In this document: positions 43,540-51,673 of the stretch, in pieces | Numbering within the stretch: the stretch's first letter is position 1 | Layout: the number at the start of each line of letters is the position of its first letter | Origin: Archaeoglobales archaeon | GTDB lineage: Archaea > Halobacteriota > Archaeoglobi > Archaeoglobales > Archaeoglobaceae | Assembly (NCBI GenBank): GCA_011605865.1 | Contig: JAAOZI010000012.1 | Location: 24,068 to 88,067, forward strand | Direction of reading: 5' to 3' | Length of the DNA: 64,000 bases | Made by a program: the position numbers and the translations under genes | Notes under the pieces: generated by a model | The model's database searches: none | Seen by the model: the letters and a program-made list of their open reading frames with translations, nothing else | Told to the model about the DNA's origin: nothing

Positions 43540-44673
43540 TCACCTCAAAAAAAGATCCATCAGTCTAATACCGTCCATCAGCCCAAATCTACCTTCCATA
43601 CATGATATTTCAGAAAAAGTCTTGACGCTATCTCTTTCGAACCCGTAAACTGCAAATGGTACACTCTCAGCAACATGGGTTCTAAGCTCAACTGGGGTTG
43701 GATGATCTGGGATAATCATAATCTTCAGTTCACTCAAGTCGGCTTTATCAAGAATTCTCCCAACCAATTCTTCATCGTAAATCTCTATTGCCTCAATCTT
43801 CTTCTCTACATCCCCCTCGTGACTAACTTCATCTATTCCTTCCGTATGTATTGCGAGAAAGTCGAATTCTTTCAGGGACTTCAGTGCGTGTCTAACGATC
43901 CCCTTGTAATTTGTATCTATATACCCAGTCAATCCCTCAACTTCAACGAACTCCAAATCCAGTCCCCTAGCCATACCCTTAAGTAAATCGACTTCAGAAA
44001 TCATTGCCCCCCTTAAATTCCGCATTTCTTTGAATTTTGGAAATTCCGGCATTTTTCCTCCTCCCCAAGGCCATATCATATTCGCTTTATCTGTCACCTC
44101 AGGTAAAATCTTCTTTGACCACTCGATTAAATCGATGAGTATTTTTGCGAGCTCGCCACCTCTTGGCAAGTAATCTGCTATCTTTTTACCTTGGATATCA
44201 TGAGGAGGGAAGGTTTTTACATTCTCAAAATCCTTTTTTATCACCAAAAGATTTCTGTAGCTCTTTCCAGCATGGAACTCAATAAAATCATATTTCTTCT
44301 TCAAATTCAAATGCCTTATCACATCTCTCGCCTCATCATCGCTTATTCTACCGCCGGAATAATCTAGCATAACATCGCTCGCCTTAACAAGGTTGCATCT
44401 AAAAACCATTCTAGCATTTATGCCTTTTGCCATCGCTTCGATTGGTCCTCTGCCAGTATAGTATTTCTTAACATCAATTCCCAAAATAGTCAGACATGCT
44501 ATATCGCTTCCAGGTTCAAAGCCCTTTGGAACCGTTTCTGCCTTCCCACATGCCCCTTCCTTGGCAATGAAGTCAATATTGGGTTTCTCTGCAACTTCCA
44601 AAGGTGTTTTTCTACCTAGTCTTTCCACCCTCCAATCGGCCATTCCATCGGGTATCAGCAAAAGATATTTCAT
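43540..44673 (-). CDS. apgM: 2,3-bisphosphoglycerate-independent phosphoglycerate mutase, archaeal type
   Basis: Interconverts 3- and 2-phosphoglycerate. A 377-residue alkaline-phosphatase-fold enzyme with [10 protein letters not shown] at the first metal site, the phosphoserine region [16 protein letters not shown] (Ser56), [36 protein letters not shown] metal ligands ([12 protein letters not shown]) and IIPDHPTPV. It overlaps pheT by four bases. Confidence 0.95.
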   Translation of the reverse strand: MKYLLLIPDGMADWRVERLGRKTPLEVAEKPNIDFIAKEGACGKAETVPKGFEPGSDIACLTILGIDVKKYYTGRGPIEAMAKGINARMVFRCNLVKASDVMLDYSGGRISDDEARDVIRHLNLKKKYDFIEFHAGKSYRNLLVIKKDFENVKTFPPHDIQGKKIADYLPRGGELAKILIDLIEWSKKILPEVTDKANMIWPWGGGKMPEFPKFKEMRNLRGAMISEVDLLKGMARGLDLEFVEVEGLTGYIDTNYKGIVRHALKSLKEFDFLAIHTEGIDEVSHEGDVEKKIEAIEIYDEELVGRILDKADLSELKIMIIPDHPTPVELRTHVAESVPFAVYGFERDSVKTFSEISCMEGRFGLMDGIRLMDLFLR

Positions 44674-46316
44674 AAAATCTCCCCGCAGTCAAAGATTTGA
44701 GTTAGATCTATCTCGAAAGCGACCACCGGGTAGATTATTCCAAAGCTTTCAAGAACTCTTGGATGGACTTCTCCAAAGACACCTACACTTTTTCCATTCA
44801 CTATAACTTTTGCCTGCCTTCCAATAATAAAAGCTCCATCTTCCGATTCTTCGGCTTTCCATTCAACATCTATCTCTCTCATGAAAGCCTGAACATAACT
44901 CCTTATCTCTGAAAAAGTTGTTTTTGAGTTCATGATACAAAAACAAAGATTTAATCTATTCTTCCCAGCAATAACAACGTCTCCGACTTCGAATATTTTT
45001 ATTGGAAGTTCGCAGTGTCTATTGAATGCGAGTACTTCCAAGAGCTTTGAAAGTAATTCCGTTCTTACTATTGTATGCTCTGTTGTTAACGGATGCATAA
45101 GGGGAACGTAGTCTTCCCAAGGTTTCGCAACCTTTCCAAGGTATTTATAGTATTTCTCGCTGGATAGAGTGAAGGTTATAACTTCCGTGAAGCCCAACCC
45201 GAGCATTATTTCCCTTACTATATTCCTTATCTCATTCCAAGGATGAGCTTCGCCAATTGTCGCCGTTTTCGGGTATTCAGGTTTTATTCTTTCATAGCCA
45301 AAACCAATCGCTATGTCTTCAATTATATCCCACTCGTGCATTATGTCAGCTCTATAAGGGGGTACCAAAATCTCAAATTCGTCACCCACTTCGACACAGG
45401 AAAACCTCATCTTTTCTAAAGCCGAAATTATCTCGTTAGATGCGAGTTCAAAACCTAAAAGTGATGAAATTTCGCTCTTCTTTACCCTGAGTTTTCTTGG
45501 AGACAAGTTCAGTGATTTCTCAGTTTTTTCTGGATAGATTATTTCCACACTTTCCAAAGTTCCGCCCCTGTCGCTGAGCATGCAAGCCAAAATGTTCAAG
45601 GCCTTATCCACGTATTCATCAAAGCCTGTTACATCTATGAACAAATCCTTAGTTTTCTCGGTAACTCTGGTCTTCTCCGCATTTATTATCGGTGGAAATG
45701 AAATAGCTTCTCCTTTTGAGTCTATAATCATCGGATAAACTTCCTTTCCTTCCAAAATAAACCCAAACTCCCTGCCCTTCGGATGTTCACTGAGTATCTG
45801 TGAAACGCTCATCTCCTTATCGGAATCAAGGGGAATGAAAGAAAAGTCAGAGCCAACAGCTGTGTATTTCAGGGGAAAATAAACCTTGCTCAGGTCATGA
45901 ACGCCTATAGCCATCCTACGCCTATTTCTGCCGATAGTCCAATGGAGATCCTCCTGTACCTCCATCAGGCTTCTAATAACTTCGTCTTTCATTTCCAAAT
46001 TTCTAACAACACATCCAGTTATTCTAGGTCTTACCTGCAAAACGCTTCTATCAACAAATATCTTCCATCCCCCCTCTCTTACCTCGTATCTTCTAATCCC
46101 CGTTTCTATTCCAAGAAATCCTCTGAGTGCCCTCGCAACGCCTTCTATACTATAAAGATCGGGTCTGTTCGGAAAGAATTCTACAGAAATTGTTTCATTG
46201 TCATATCTCTCTATGTCGCAACCGAGCATGGGAAGTCTCTCAAGAATGAGCGCCCTGTTTGCTCCAACGAGTTTTTCAAGTTCTTCCCAGTTCATCGTGA
46301 TAACTGGCATTGGCAA
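44670..46316 (-). CDS. pheT: phenylalanine-tRNA ligase beta subunit
   Basis: 548 residues, archaeal/eukaryotic-type PheT without the N-terminal tRNA-binding extension of bacterial forms. Visible B3/B4 editing-domain segments: [53 protein letters not shown] [17 protein letters not shown]5 DNA-binding-like and core-like parts follow: [24 protein letters not shown] (in parts), [17 protein letters not shown]. Its partner pheS is 14 kb away on the opposite strand. First gene of the operon with apgM and argD. Confidence 0.95.
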   Translation of the reverse strand: MPMPVITMNWEELEKLVGANRALILERLPMLGCDIERYDNETISVEFFPNRPDLYSIEGVARALRGFLGIETGIRRYEVREGGWKIFVDRSVLQVRPRITGCVVRNLEMKDEVIRSLMEVQEDLHWTIGRNRRRMAIGVHDLSKVYFPLKYTAVGSDFSFIPLDSDKEMSVSQILSEHPKGREFGFILEGKEVYPMIIDSKGEAISFPPIINAEKTRVTEKTKDLFIDVTGFDEYVDKALNILACMLSDRGGTLESVEIIYPEKTEKSLNLSPRKLRVKKSEISSLLGFELASNEIISALEKMRFSCVEVGDEFEILVPPYRADIMHEWDIIEDIAIGFGYERIKPEYPKTATIGEAHPWNEIRNIVREIMLGLGFTEVITFTLSSEKYYKYLGKVAKPWEDYVPLMHPLTTEHTIVRTELLSKLLEVLAFNRHCELPIKIFEVGDVVIAGKNRLNLCFCIMNSKTTFSEIRSYVQAFMREIDVEWKAEESEDGAFIIGRQAKVIVNGKSVGVFGEVHPRVLESFGIIYPVVAFEIDLTQIFDCGEIL

Positions 46317-46378
46317 AGCTAAGTCTCGCGGATAAAATCCTTTTTCAAAATATTTTTAAGCTGTGGACTATGTTCACC

Positions 46379-46771
46379 ATGGAAACAAAGTTGATAATAA
46401 AAACATTGTTTACGGCTTGGGAAAATGGGGAATATGTTGTAGGCCCCAGCGATCTAGCCAAAAAGCTTGAGATACCAAAGTCAACTGCCCAAAAGATCCT
46501 AATAAAAATTTCAGAACTGGGTTATGGGATTTATATTGAGAGGAAAGGTTTAATTCTAAACGAGGCAGGCCTGAAGGAGGGAAGAAGATTGATAAGGAGG
46601 CATAGGCTTCTCGAATGTATGCTTGAGGATTTGGGGGTTAAAAAAGAGTTGATATGCGCTGAGGCGTCAAAAATAGACCTAGAACTTGGAGAGGAACTCG
46701 AGAAATTCATAGAAACGAAATACGGAAAAAGAGTGACCTGTCCATGTGGAAAGCCTATACCCTCCTTCTGA
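46379..46771 (+). CDS. DtxR/MntR-like metal-responsive regulator
   Basis: 130 residues from ATG 46379 (the frame is open to 46310, but a TATA, AAATATTTTTAAG, lies about 25 bases before this ATG). The N-terminal winged helix (YVVGPSDLAKKLEIPKSTAQKILIKISELG) is followed by the dimer/metal domain RRHRLLECMLEDLGV and EASKIDLELGEELEKF. Compared with DtxR, the His79 and Glu83 equivalents are present but the primary-site Cys-x-x-Glu-His becomes Ser-x-x-Asp-Leu. A C-terminal CPCGKPIP matches the family. It overlaps the transporter genes and probably represses them. Confidence 0.85.
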   Translation: METKLIIKTLFTAWENGEYVVGPSDLAKKLEIPKSTAQKILIKISELGYGIYIERKGLILNEAGLKEGRRLIRRHRLLECMLEDLGVKKELICAEASKIDLELGEELEKFIETKYGKRVTCPCGKPIPSF

Positions 46772-47643
46772 TCATATACTTGGCCGAAGCTGGAGTCGTC
46801 GTTTCCATCCCAGACCTAAAACCGATTGTTGGGGAAATATATGAAGGGGAAGTTGAATTCGTTCTCCCAGCAAATGCTGACCCTCACCTATACTCGCCCA
46901 GCCGTGAAGATTTCGAGAAAGTGGCGAGATCTGACTTATGTATTCTGGCAAATTCAGAAATAATAAGCTTCGAAACTGAAATAAAGAGATTTTGCAGAAA
47001 TAGTTTGGATTTCAGTGATTACAATGCTACGATCCTAAGCTTTCCCGGTATAGGAAAAAACTATCATGCATACTGGCTCTATCCGGAAAACGCCATTAAG
47101 ATTGCAGAAAAATTAAAAGACAAGCTCATTGAGATTCAACCGGAAAAAGAAGAATTTTACAAAACGAAATTTGAAAGATTCGTAGAAGAAGTTAGAAAAG
47201 CTCAGACCGATGCTGAATACATTGTCAGAACCGTTAAACATTACGATTTCATAGCCATGGATCCGCACACAGCCTACGCTGTTGCAGCTTTGAAGCTCAA
47301 TACCTCATTCGTCTTTCCCGAAGAAGTACCTCCAAGTCTAGCGGATATACCAAAGAAAAAGGGTAACTGCATAGTTGTAATAGCCGAATACCAGAAAGGG
47401 ACAAAGCTCGAAGATATCGGTAGGGAGGTAGCAAGGGAATTGAATTGCGGTTTTTCCGCTATTGACGTAATGACAGAAATCAGATACAGCTCGAAGCTAA
47501 TATCAAATGCTGCAAAGCTTTCAAATCCGGAGTTCAAAAATGAAGGGGGTGCCGTTTCTTTAGCCCTGGGCGTCTTGGGAAGTCTAGCCCTTATTGAAGC
47601 TCTCGTTATTGTTATCCTATGGCGATTGTGGCGAAAAATCTAA
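46744..47643 (+). CDS. zinc/manganese ABC transporter substrate-binding protein, membrane anchored
   Basis: 299 residues of the cluster A-I (ZnuA-like) type. An N-terminal hydrophobic signal (residues 4-15) leads into ligand motifs ANADPHLYSPSREDF (His), KNYHAYWLYPENA (His) and MDPHTAYAVAAL (His), plus IAEYQKGTKLEDIG. Unusually, a C-terminal membrane helix (ALGVLGSLALIEALVIVILW, residues ~273-295) tethers it instead of a lipid anchor. It overlaps the regulator by 28 bases and the ATPase by 25. Confidence 0.87.
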   Translation: MWKAYTLLLIIYLAEAGVVVSIPDLKPIVGEIYEGEVEFVLPANADPHLYSPSREDFEKVARSDLCILANSEIISFETEIKRFCRNSLDFSDYNATILSFPGIGKNYHAYWLYPENAIKIAEKLKDKLIEIQPEKEEFYKTKFERFVEEVRKAQTDAEYIVRTVKHYDFIAMDPHTAYAVAALKLNTSFVFPEEVPPSLADIPKKKGNCIVVIAEYQKGTKLEDIGREVARELNCGFSAIDVMTEIRYSSKLISNAAKLSNPEFKNEGGAVSLALGVLGSLALIEALVIVILWRLWRKI

Positions 47644-48338
47644 GATTTTCATACGGGAATAAGATCGCACTTGAGAACTTGAGTTTTGAAATTAAAGAAG
47701 GAGAATTTGTAGCTGTTTTAGGTCCGAACGGGGCCGGAAAGACAACTTTACTAAAGTGTATCATTGGGATCCTAAAAGCCGATGGAGAAATAAGAGTTCT
47801 CGGAAAAGATCCGAGAAAAGACAAAGAAGTTCTAAGATTCATCTCCTATGTACCCCAGAGAAGTTCTATTTCCATAGACTTGCCAATAACAGTTGCCGAG
47901 GTAATTAAAATGAGTTCAAAGAACTTTGAGGAAGGAATAGTGGAGGAATTGGGTATAAAGGATAAAATGAATACTCTCTTCCGAGAACTGAGCGGGGGAC
48001 TGCAACAGAGGGTTTTGATTGCAAGGGCATTAGCAAAGAAGCCACGAATTATACTTCTCGACGAACCATTCAACGGAGTGGATATTTTAAGTCAAGAAAA
48101 GATCGTGGAAATGCTAGAAAAAATAGATGCAACAGTTATAACCGTAGTCCACAACGTGAACCCAGTGCTTCATGCGGTTGACAGAGTAATGCTACTCAAC
48201 AGAGAGCTAATAGCTTTTGGAAAACCCAACGAGGTATTTAACAGAGAGAACCTCCTCAAGGCTTACAAAGCTGAAATACCCATAGTCATTTGCGAGGAGG
48301 GATTAGCTCATCCTCTCTACGGTGATCAGCATGGATAG
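47619..48338 (+). CDS. zinc/manganese ABC transporter ATP-binding protein
   Basis: A 239-residue ATPase: Walker A GPNGAGKT, Q-loop VPQRSSI, signature LSGGLQQRVLIARAL, Walker B IILLDEPFNGVD and the switch His in TVVHNVNPVLH. The C-terminal His-rich tail (EEGLAHPLYGDQHG) could sense metal. It energises the adjacent permease and forms a translationally overlapped cassette with it. Confidence 0.92.
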   Translation: MAIVAKNLRFSYGNKIALENLSFEIKEGEFVAVLGPNGAGKTTLLKCIIGILKADGEIRVLGKDPRKDKEVLRFISYVPQRSSISIDLPITVAEVIKMSSKNFEEGIVEELGIKDKMNTLFRELSGGLQQRVLIARALAKKPRIILLDEPFNGVDILSQEKIVEMLEKIDATVITVVHNVNPVLHAVDRVMLLNRELIAFGKPNEVFNRENLLKAYKAEIPIVICEEGLAHPLYGDQHG

Positions 48339-49104
48339 TTTCATTGCTATTTTCCTGATTTCCCTTATTGTCTCAATTTCAGGGAATCTTTCGGTTTTCA
48401 GGAAGGCTTCCTTTTTAATCGCTAGCGTTTCACATTCAGCCTTGGCGGGAGTGGCATTTTCTCTCTTTCTCTCTTCTCAAGGTATCTCTGTTGACTACTT
48501 TGTAGTTGCAGCGGCTTTTGCTATAGCCTTCTCGGCAATGGCAACAGTTTTTTCCAAATTTCACGATGTCGATACCGGAGTAAGCATTTCTTTTGCGCTT
48601 TCCATGGCTTTAGCTGTTGCATTTCTATCCCTAACACGCAATCTTTCCGGCAAAATCTGGTCATTTCTATTCGGAGAGCTTTACCTGATCACCGATAAAG
48701 ACCTATTTTATTTAATTTTAACAGCTGTAATGGTTTTACTCCTTTTTGGAATATTTTACGAGAAACTTCTGTTCTACCTTTTCGATCCGGAGGGATCCGA
48801 AGCTTCCGGAATTAACGTTAAATTTCTTGACTTTATCCTAATTCTAATAATATCTCTTTCTGCTGTATCAGTGATCAGAAGTGTGGGGGCAATTTTGGCC
48901 TATGCAATATTTGTTGCCCCCGCAGCAATAGGAAAAAAATTTGCAAGGAGTGTTAAGCAAAGCTTTATTTTTTCTTCCTTAATATCATTTTCATGCTTAT
49001 ATGCAGGTCTACTTCTTTCCTATTCGATTCCAATATCGGCAAGCGCACTCTCGGCCCTGATAGCTTCCGCTCTATATTTCGCTCTTATGATTAAAAAAAG
49101 TTAA
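48322..49104 (+). CDS. zinc/manganese ABC transporter permease
   Basis: A 260-residue permease of the ZnuB/MntB family with about eight hydrophobic helices. The conserved SHSALAGVAFS loop (first third), LFGELYLIT, FDPEGSEASGI and SVGAILAYAIFVAPAAIGKKFA (EAA-like coupling region) are typical. Its start overlaps the ATPase gene by 17 bases; an ATG nine bases later is an alternative. The stop abuts a convergent metallo-beta-lactamase-fold gene. Confidence 0.93.
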   Translation: MISMDSFIAIFLISLIVSISGNLSVFRKASFLIASVSHSALAGVAFSLFLSSQGISVDYFVVAAAFAIAFSAMATVFSKFHDVDTGVSISFALSMALAVAFLSLTRNLSGKIWSFLFGELYLITDKDLFYLILTAVMVLLLFGIFYEKLLFYLFDPEGSEASGINVKFLDFILILIISLSAVSVIRSVGAILAYAIFVAPAAIGKKFARSVKQSFIFSSLISFSCLYAGLLLSYSIPISASALSALIASALYFALMIKKS

Positions 49105-49865
49105 TCAAATGTCCTTCCTTCAAGCGACGGATCATGCCCCGGAATTATTCTCGACTTCTTTGCAAATCTCAAAGCATTATAGCAACTTTCAAACCAATCT
49201 GACAAGTCAACGTGTATTCCCGGAGGGAGAAATGGTGTTTTCTGAGCCGTTAAAGTTACTTTGCCGCTTTCATTCTCAAGCACCAAATCCTGCTTTGGCG
49301 GAAAGATATTAAGATATGTATAAAAATGATCTGAAGAAATTAAATACTCCCCGCTTTTTGCTCTGACAAGAATGCCTTGCAAACCGGGAGTGTGGCCTGG
49401 CAACTGTATCAATCTTACTCCAGGCGAAATTTCCTCTTCTCCCTTCACAAGACAAAGATCCATTTGCTCAAGAGACAAAACATGCTCTTCGACATACAGA
49501 TCCCTGTATATCGGAATAGGGTCCTTCGCAAATTTCCACTCCAATTTCTGTACGTATATTTTCGCATTATGGAAAAGATGAACATTTCCAACATGATCAA
49601 AATGAAGATAAGTTATTACAAGTTTTTCCACATCTTCCGGTCTTATTTTTTCAGACTCCAGCGCTTTTCTCAAGCCATTTTCCCCTCCTCCTTCCGAAGG
49701 ATACTTTGCCTGCAAGCCAATCCCTGTGTCGACTACTATTTTTTCCTCGCCTTCTATTACCCACACATAAACGGGTCCAGAAACCATATAGCTGGGACTA
49801 GCATTAAAAAACACCACACTGAGTGGAACTCTAATCCTGGCTTGGATTGAAGGCTTTATTCGCAT
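49101..49865 (-). CDS. metallo-beta-lactamase-fold hydrolase, lactonase-like
   Basis: A 254-residue MBL-fold protein with a dizinc site: TYLHFDHVGN (HxDH), LPGHTPG, SSDHFYTY (bridging Asp) and IPGHDP. VVDTGIG precedes the site. The order and spacing match AHL-lactonase-like and related hydrolases, but the real substrate in an archaeon is unknown. Monocistronic, with a long 3' approach to the amidohydrolase gene. Confidence 0.85.
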   Translation of the reverse strand: MRIKPSIQARIRVPLSVVFFNASPSYMVSGPVYVWVIEGEEKIVVDTGIGLQAKYPSEGGGENGLRKALESEKIRPEDVEKLVITYLHFDHVGNVHLFHNAKIYVQKLEWKFAKDPIPIYRDLYVEEHVLSLEQMDLCLVKGEEEISPGVRLIQLPGHTPGLQGILVRAKSGEYLISSDHFYTYLNIFPPKQDLVLENESGKVTLTAQKTPFLPPGIHVDLSDWFESCYNALRFAKKSRIIPGHDPSLEGRTFD

Positions 49866-49990
49866 ATATTTTTTTCAATAATTGACTATATAAAATTTTC
49901 TAGGATGCTAAAGCTTTGAATTATTTGAAATCAATCCTTAAAGTGATCAGTCTCTTTAGCTAAACCGGAATGCTTGCCTGGCCAAAACAG

Positions 49991-50992
49991 TCAAGATACT
50001 GGAGGTTCAACTATTGCCTCTATATCCGATAAACTAGCTCTTCTAACAAGAGTTGAAAGTATATTCTTCGAATTCCTAAAATTCCATTTCCTGTGAAAAA
50101 CGATGTAGCTCTTCTTTAACTTAAATTTTTTCTCGAAAATTCGAAAACCATACACTGCCCCCCTGAAAATTGCCCAATCATTCTTTACGATTAAAGCCGA
50201 GAAATGCATTTCTTCGAGCATTGAAGGATTAAAAAGCATACCGTTGTCAGTGCCCAAAAGCCAGTTTTCATACGAAGCAAGAGTTCTGTAAACCGCGGGA
50301 TTTAGAAGGTCAAAAAAAGCATTTGACCTTATGCAGGAAACAATTGGAATCCCTTCCTCCATGAAATGCCTCAGCATTTCTGGGCAGCGATTCATATGAA
50401 CCACTAGATCTGGTTTTAGTTCTACAGTCCTTTCTACGTCTTCGCAATTCATTTCTCCAGCATGAATCGCAAAAATAATCCCCCTTTTACTTGCAATCCT
50501 TCTTAAGCTAAATAAGAGATCGATCTCATGATCTCTAACACTGCTCATTGCAAACCCAAAACAGCTCATTTTCAAAGCCTCCTCAATGTCTCTAGGTCTT
50601 CCTAGAGGAATTAAACGATTGATTCCTTCAACAATCTTCAACCCCTCCATTCCCGATTCGCGAAAATCTAGAAAATAACCGGTTCCGGATCTAATGGCTA
50701 TCTCTATCTCCTCCAAGATCGCTCTTCTAAGTTCATCCGATGAATTAGATCTAAGCACCTGAAACTTATAGCCATCCGGTCCGACCATCTTCACCAAATC
50801 CATATATGGAGGATCTTTCGCAATTGAGTCGCCCAGGTGTGTGTGAGCATTAAAAAAAGTCGGTGTTATTATAAATTCATCAAAATCGGTTCTGCTCTCC
50901 TCGAATTTTCCTTCAAAAAGATAACCATGCTTTATTCCTTCAATGTCTATGTAAACTCCCCTAAATCCACAAGAGTTTGCAGGCTTCCTCAT
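49991..50992 (-). CDS. amidohydrolase / adenosine deaminase-like metal-dependent hydrolase
   Basis: 333 residues from ATG 50992. NAHTHLGDS is the N-terminal HxH metal motif; AIHAGEMNCEDVER supplies the later His/Glu; MNRCPEMLRHF and LLGTDNGMLFNPSMLEEM carry the terminal metal Asp (TDN). This pattern fits amidohydrolases of the adenosine deaminase/chlorohydrolase branch. The frame is open to 51076, but this start keeps the overlap with the upstream gene to 32 bases. The substrate is not evident. Confidence 0.82.
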   Translation of the reverse strand: MRKPANSCGFRGVYIDIEGIKHGYLFEGKFEESRTDFDEFIITPTFFNAHTHLGDSIAKDPPYMDLVKMVGPDGYKFQVLRSNSSDELRRAILEEIEIAIRSGTGYFLDFRESGMEGLKIVEGINRLIPLGRPRDIEEALKMSCFGFAMSSVRDHEIDLLFSLRRIASKRGIIFAIHAGEMNCEDVERTVELKPDLVVHMNRCPEMLRHFMEEGIPIVSCIRSNAFFDLLNPAVYRTLASYENWLLGTDNGMLFNPSMLEEMHFSALIVKNDWAIFRGAVYGFRIFEKKFKLKKSYIVFHRKWNFRNSKNILSTLVRRASLSDIEAIVEPPVS

Positions 50993-51623
50993 AACCCATC
51001 TCGATAACCGTATCAACGAACGCAATATGTCTTTCAATCGCTTCAAGCCAATACTCATCAGAGACTTCTTCTCCATTCATCTCCCGACTTGCAAGCTCGT
51101 ATAACTTGTCTATTGGTCTTCTGAATTCATACAAAACAATTCTCTTCACCCCCAAATCTCCAAGTTCATTTTCTAATTGCCTAGATAAGTTTAAGCAGAC
51201 GTTTTCTTTTTTAGCGTTCTCCCTAATTTTCATCTCTGTATACTCGTCAGAAGAGTTCCGTAGCTCTATATCCCTCATTATCACTCTTTTCCATTCTTCT
51301 ACGTCTATCTTTTTCTTCAGCTTAGTCTTCAAAATGAGTCTCGCTATCTCCATTTGAATATCGACCAGTTCCTTTGAAAGCTTTGTTTCTATGTAACAGT
51401 ATATCGGTATCCCATTCTCCCAGCAAAATCTTACTATAGGCTCACAGGCCCTCAAATCCTGTGAATAGCCGAAGTCTTGTGGAGGAATAATGCCGTTCAC
51501 AATGTAAGCTTCAAAGTGTTCAGGAAGATCCAGAAATACTACCTCGCATTCTATCTCCTTCATCAATTCTACAACCTTTTCCCGATTCCAGGTAGTGTTA
51601 ACCGAAATAAAGTTGTAAAGCAC
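50961..51623 (-). CDS. conserved hypothetical protein upstream of an amidohydrolase
   Basis: A 220-residue protein that I do not recognise. It starts with alternating beta/alpha segments (LYNFISVNTTWNREKVVELMKE, EVVFLDLPEHFEAYIVNGIIPPQDF, VRFCWENGIPIYCYIETKL) followed by a helical, charged second half. FLDLPEHFE could hold a binding pocket, but no known motif is clear. It shares the amidohydrolase operon (32-base overlap) and starts 50 bases from polB, divergently. Confidence 0.72.
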   Translation of the reverse strand: MLYNFISVNTTWNREKVVELMKEIECEVVFLDLPEHFEAYIVNGIIPPQDFGYSQDLRACEPIVRFCWENGIPIYCYIETKLSKELVDIQMEIARLILKTKLKKKIDVEEWKRVIMRDIELRNSSDEYTEMKIRENAKKENVCLNLSRQLENELGDLGVKRIVLYEFRRPIDKLYELASREMNGEEVSDEYWLEAIERHIAFVDTVIEMGYEEACKLLWI

Positions 51624-51673
51624 AAAGAGAGTATAGCAAGTTAAATTTAAATCTTCCCGAGATTAGAAAAGTT

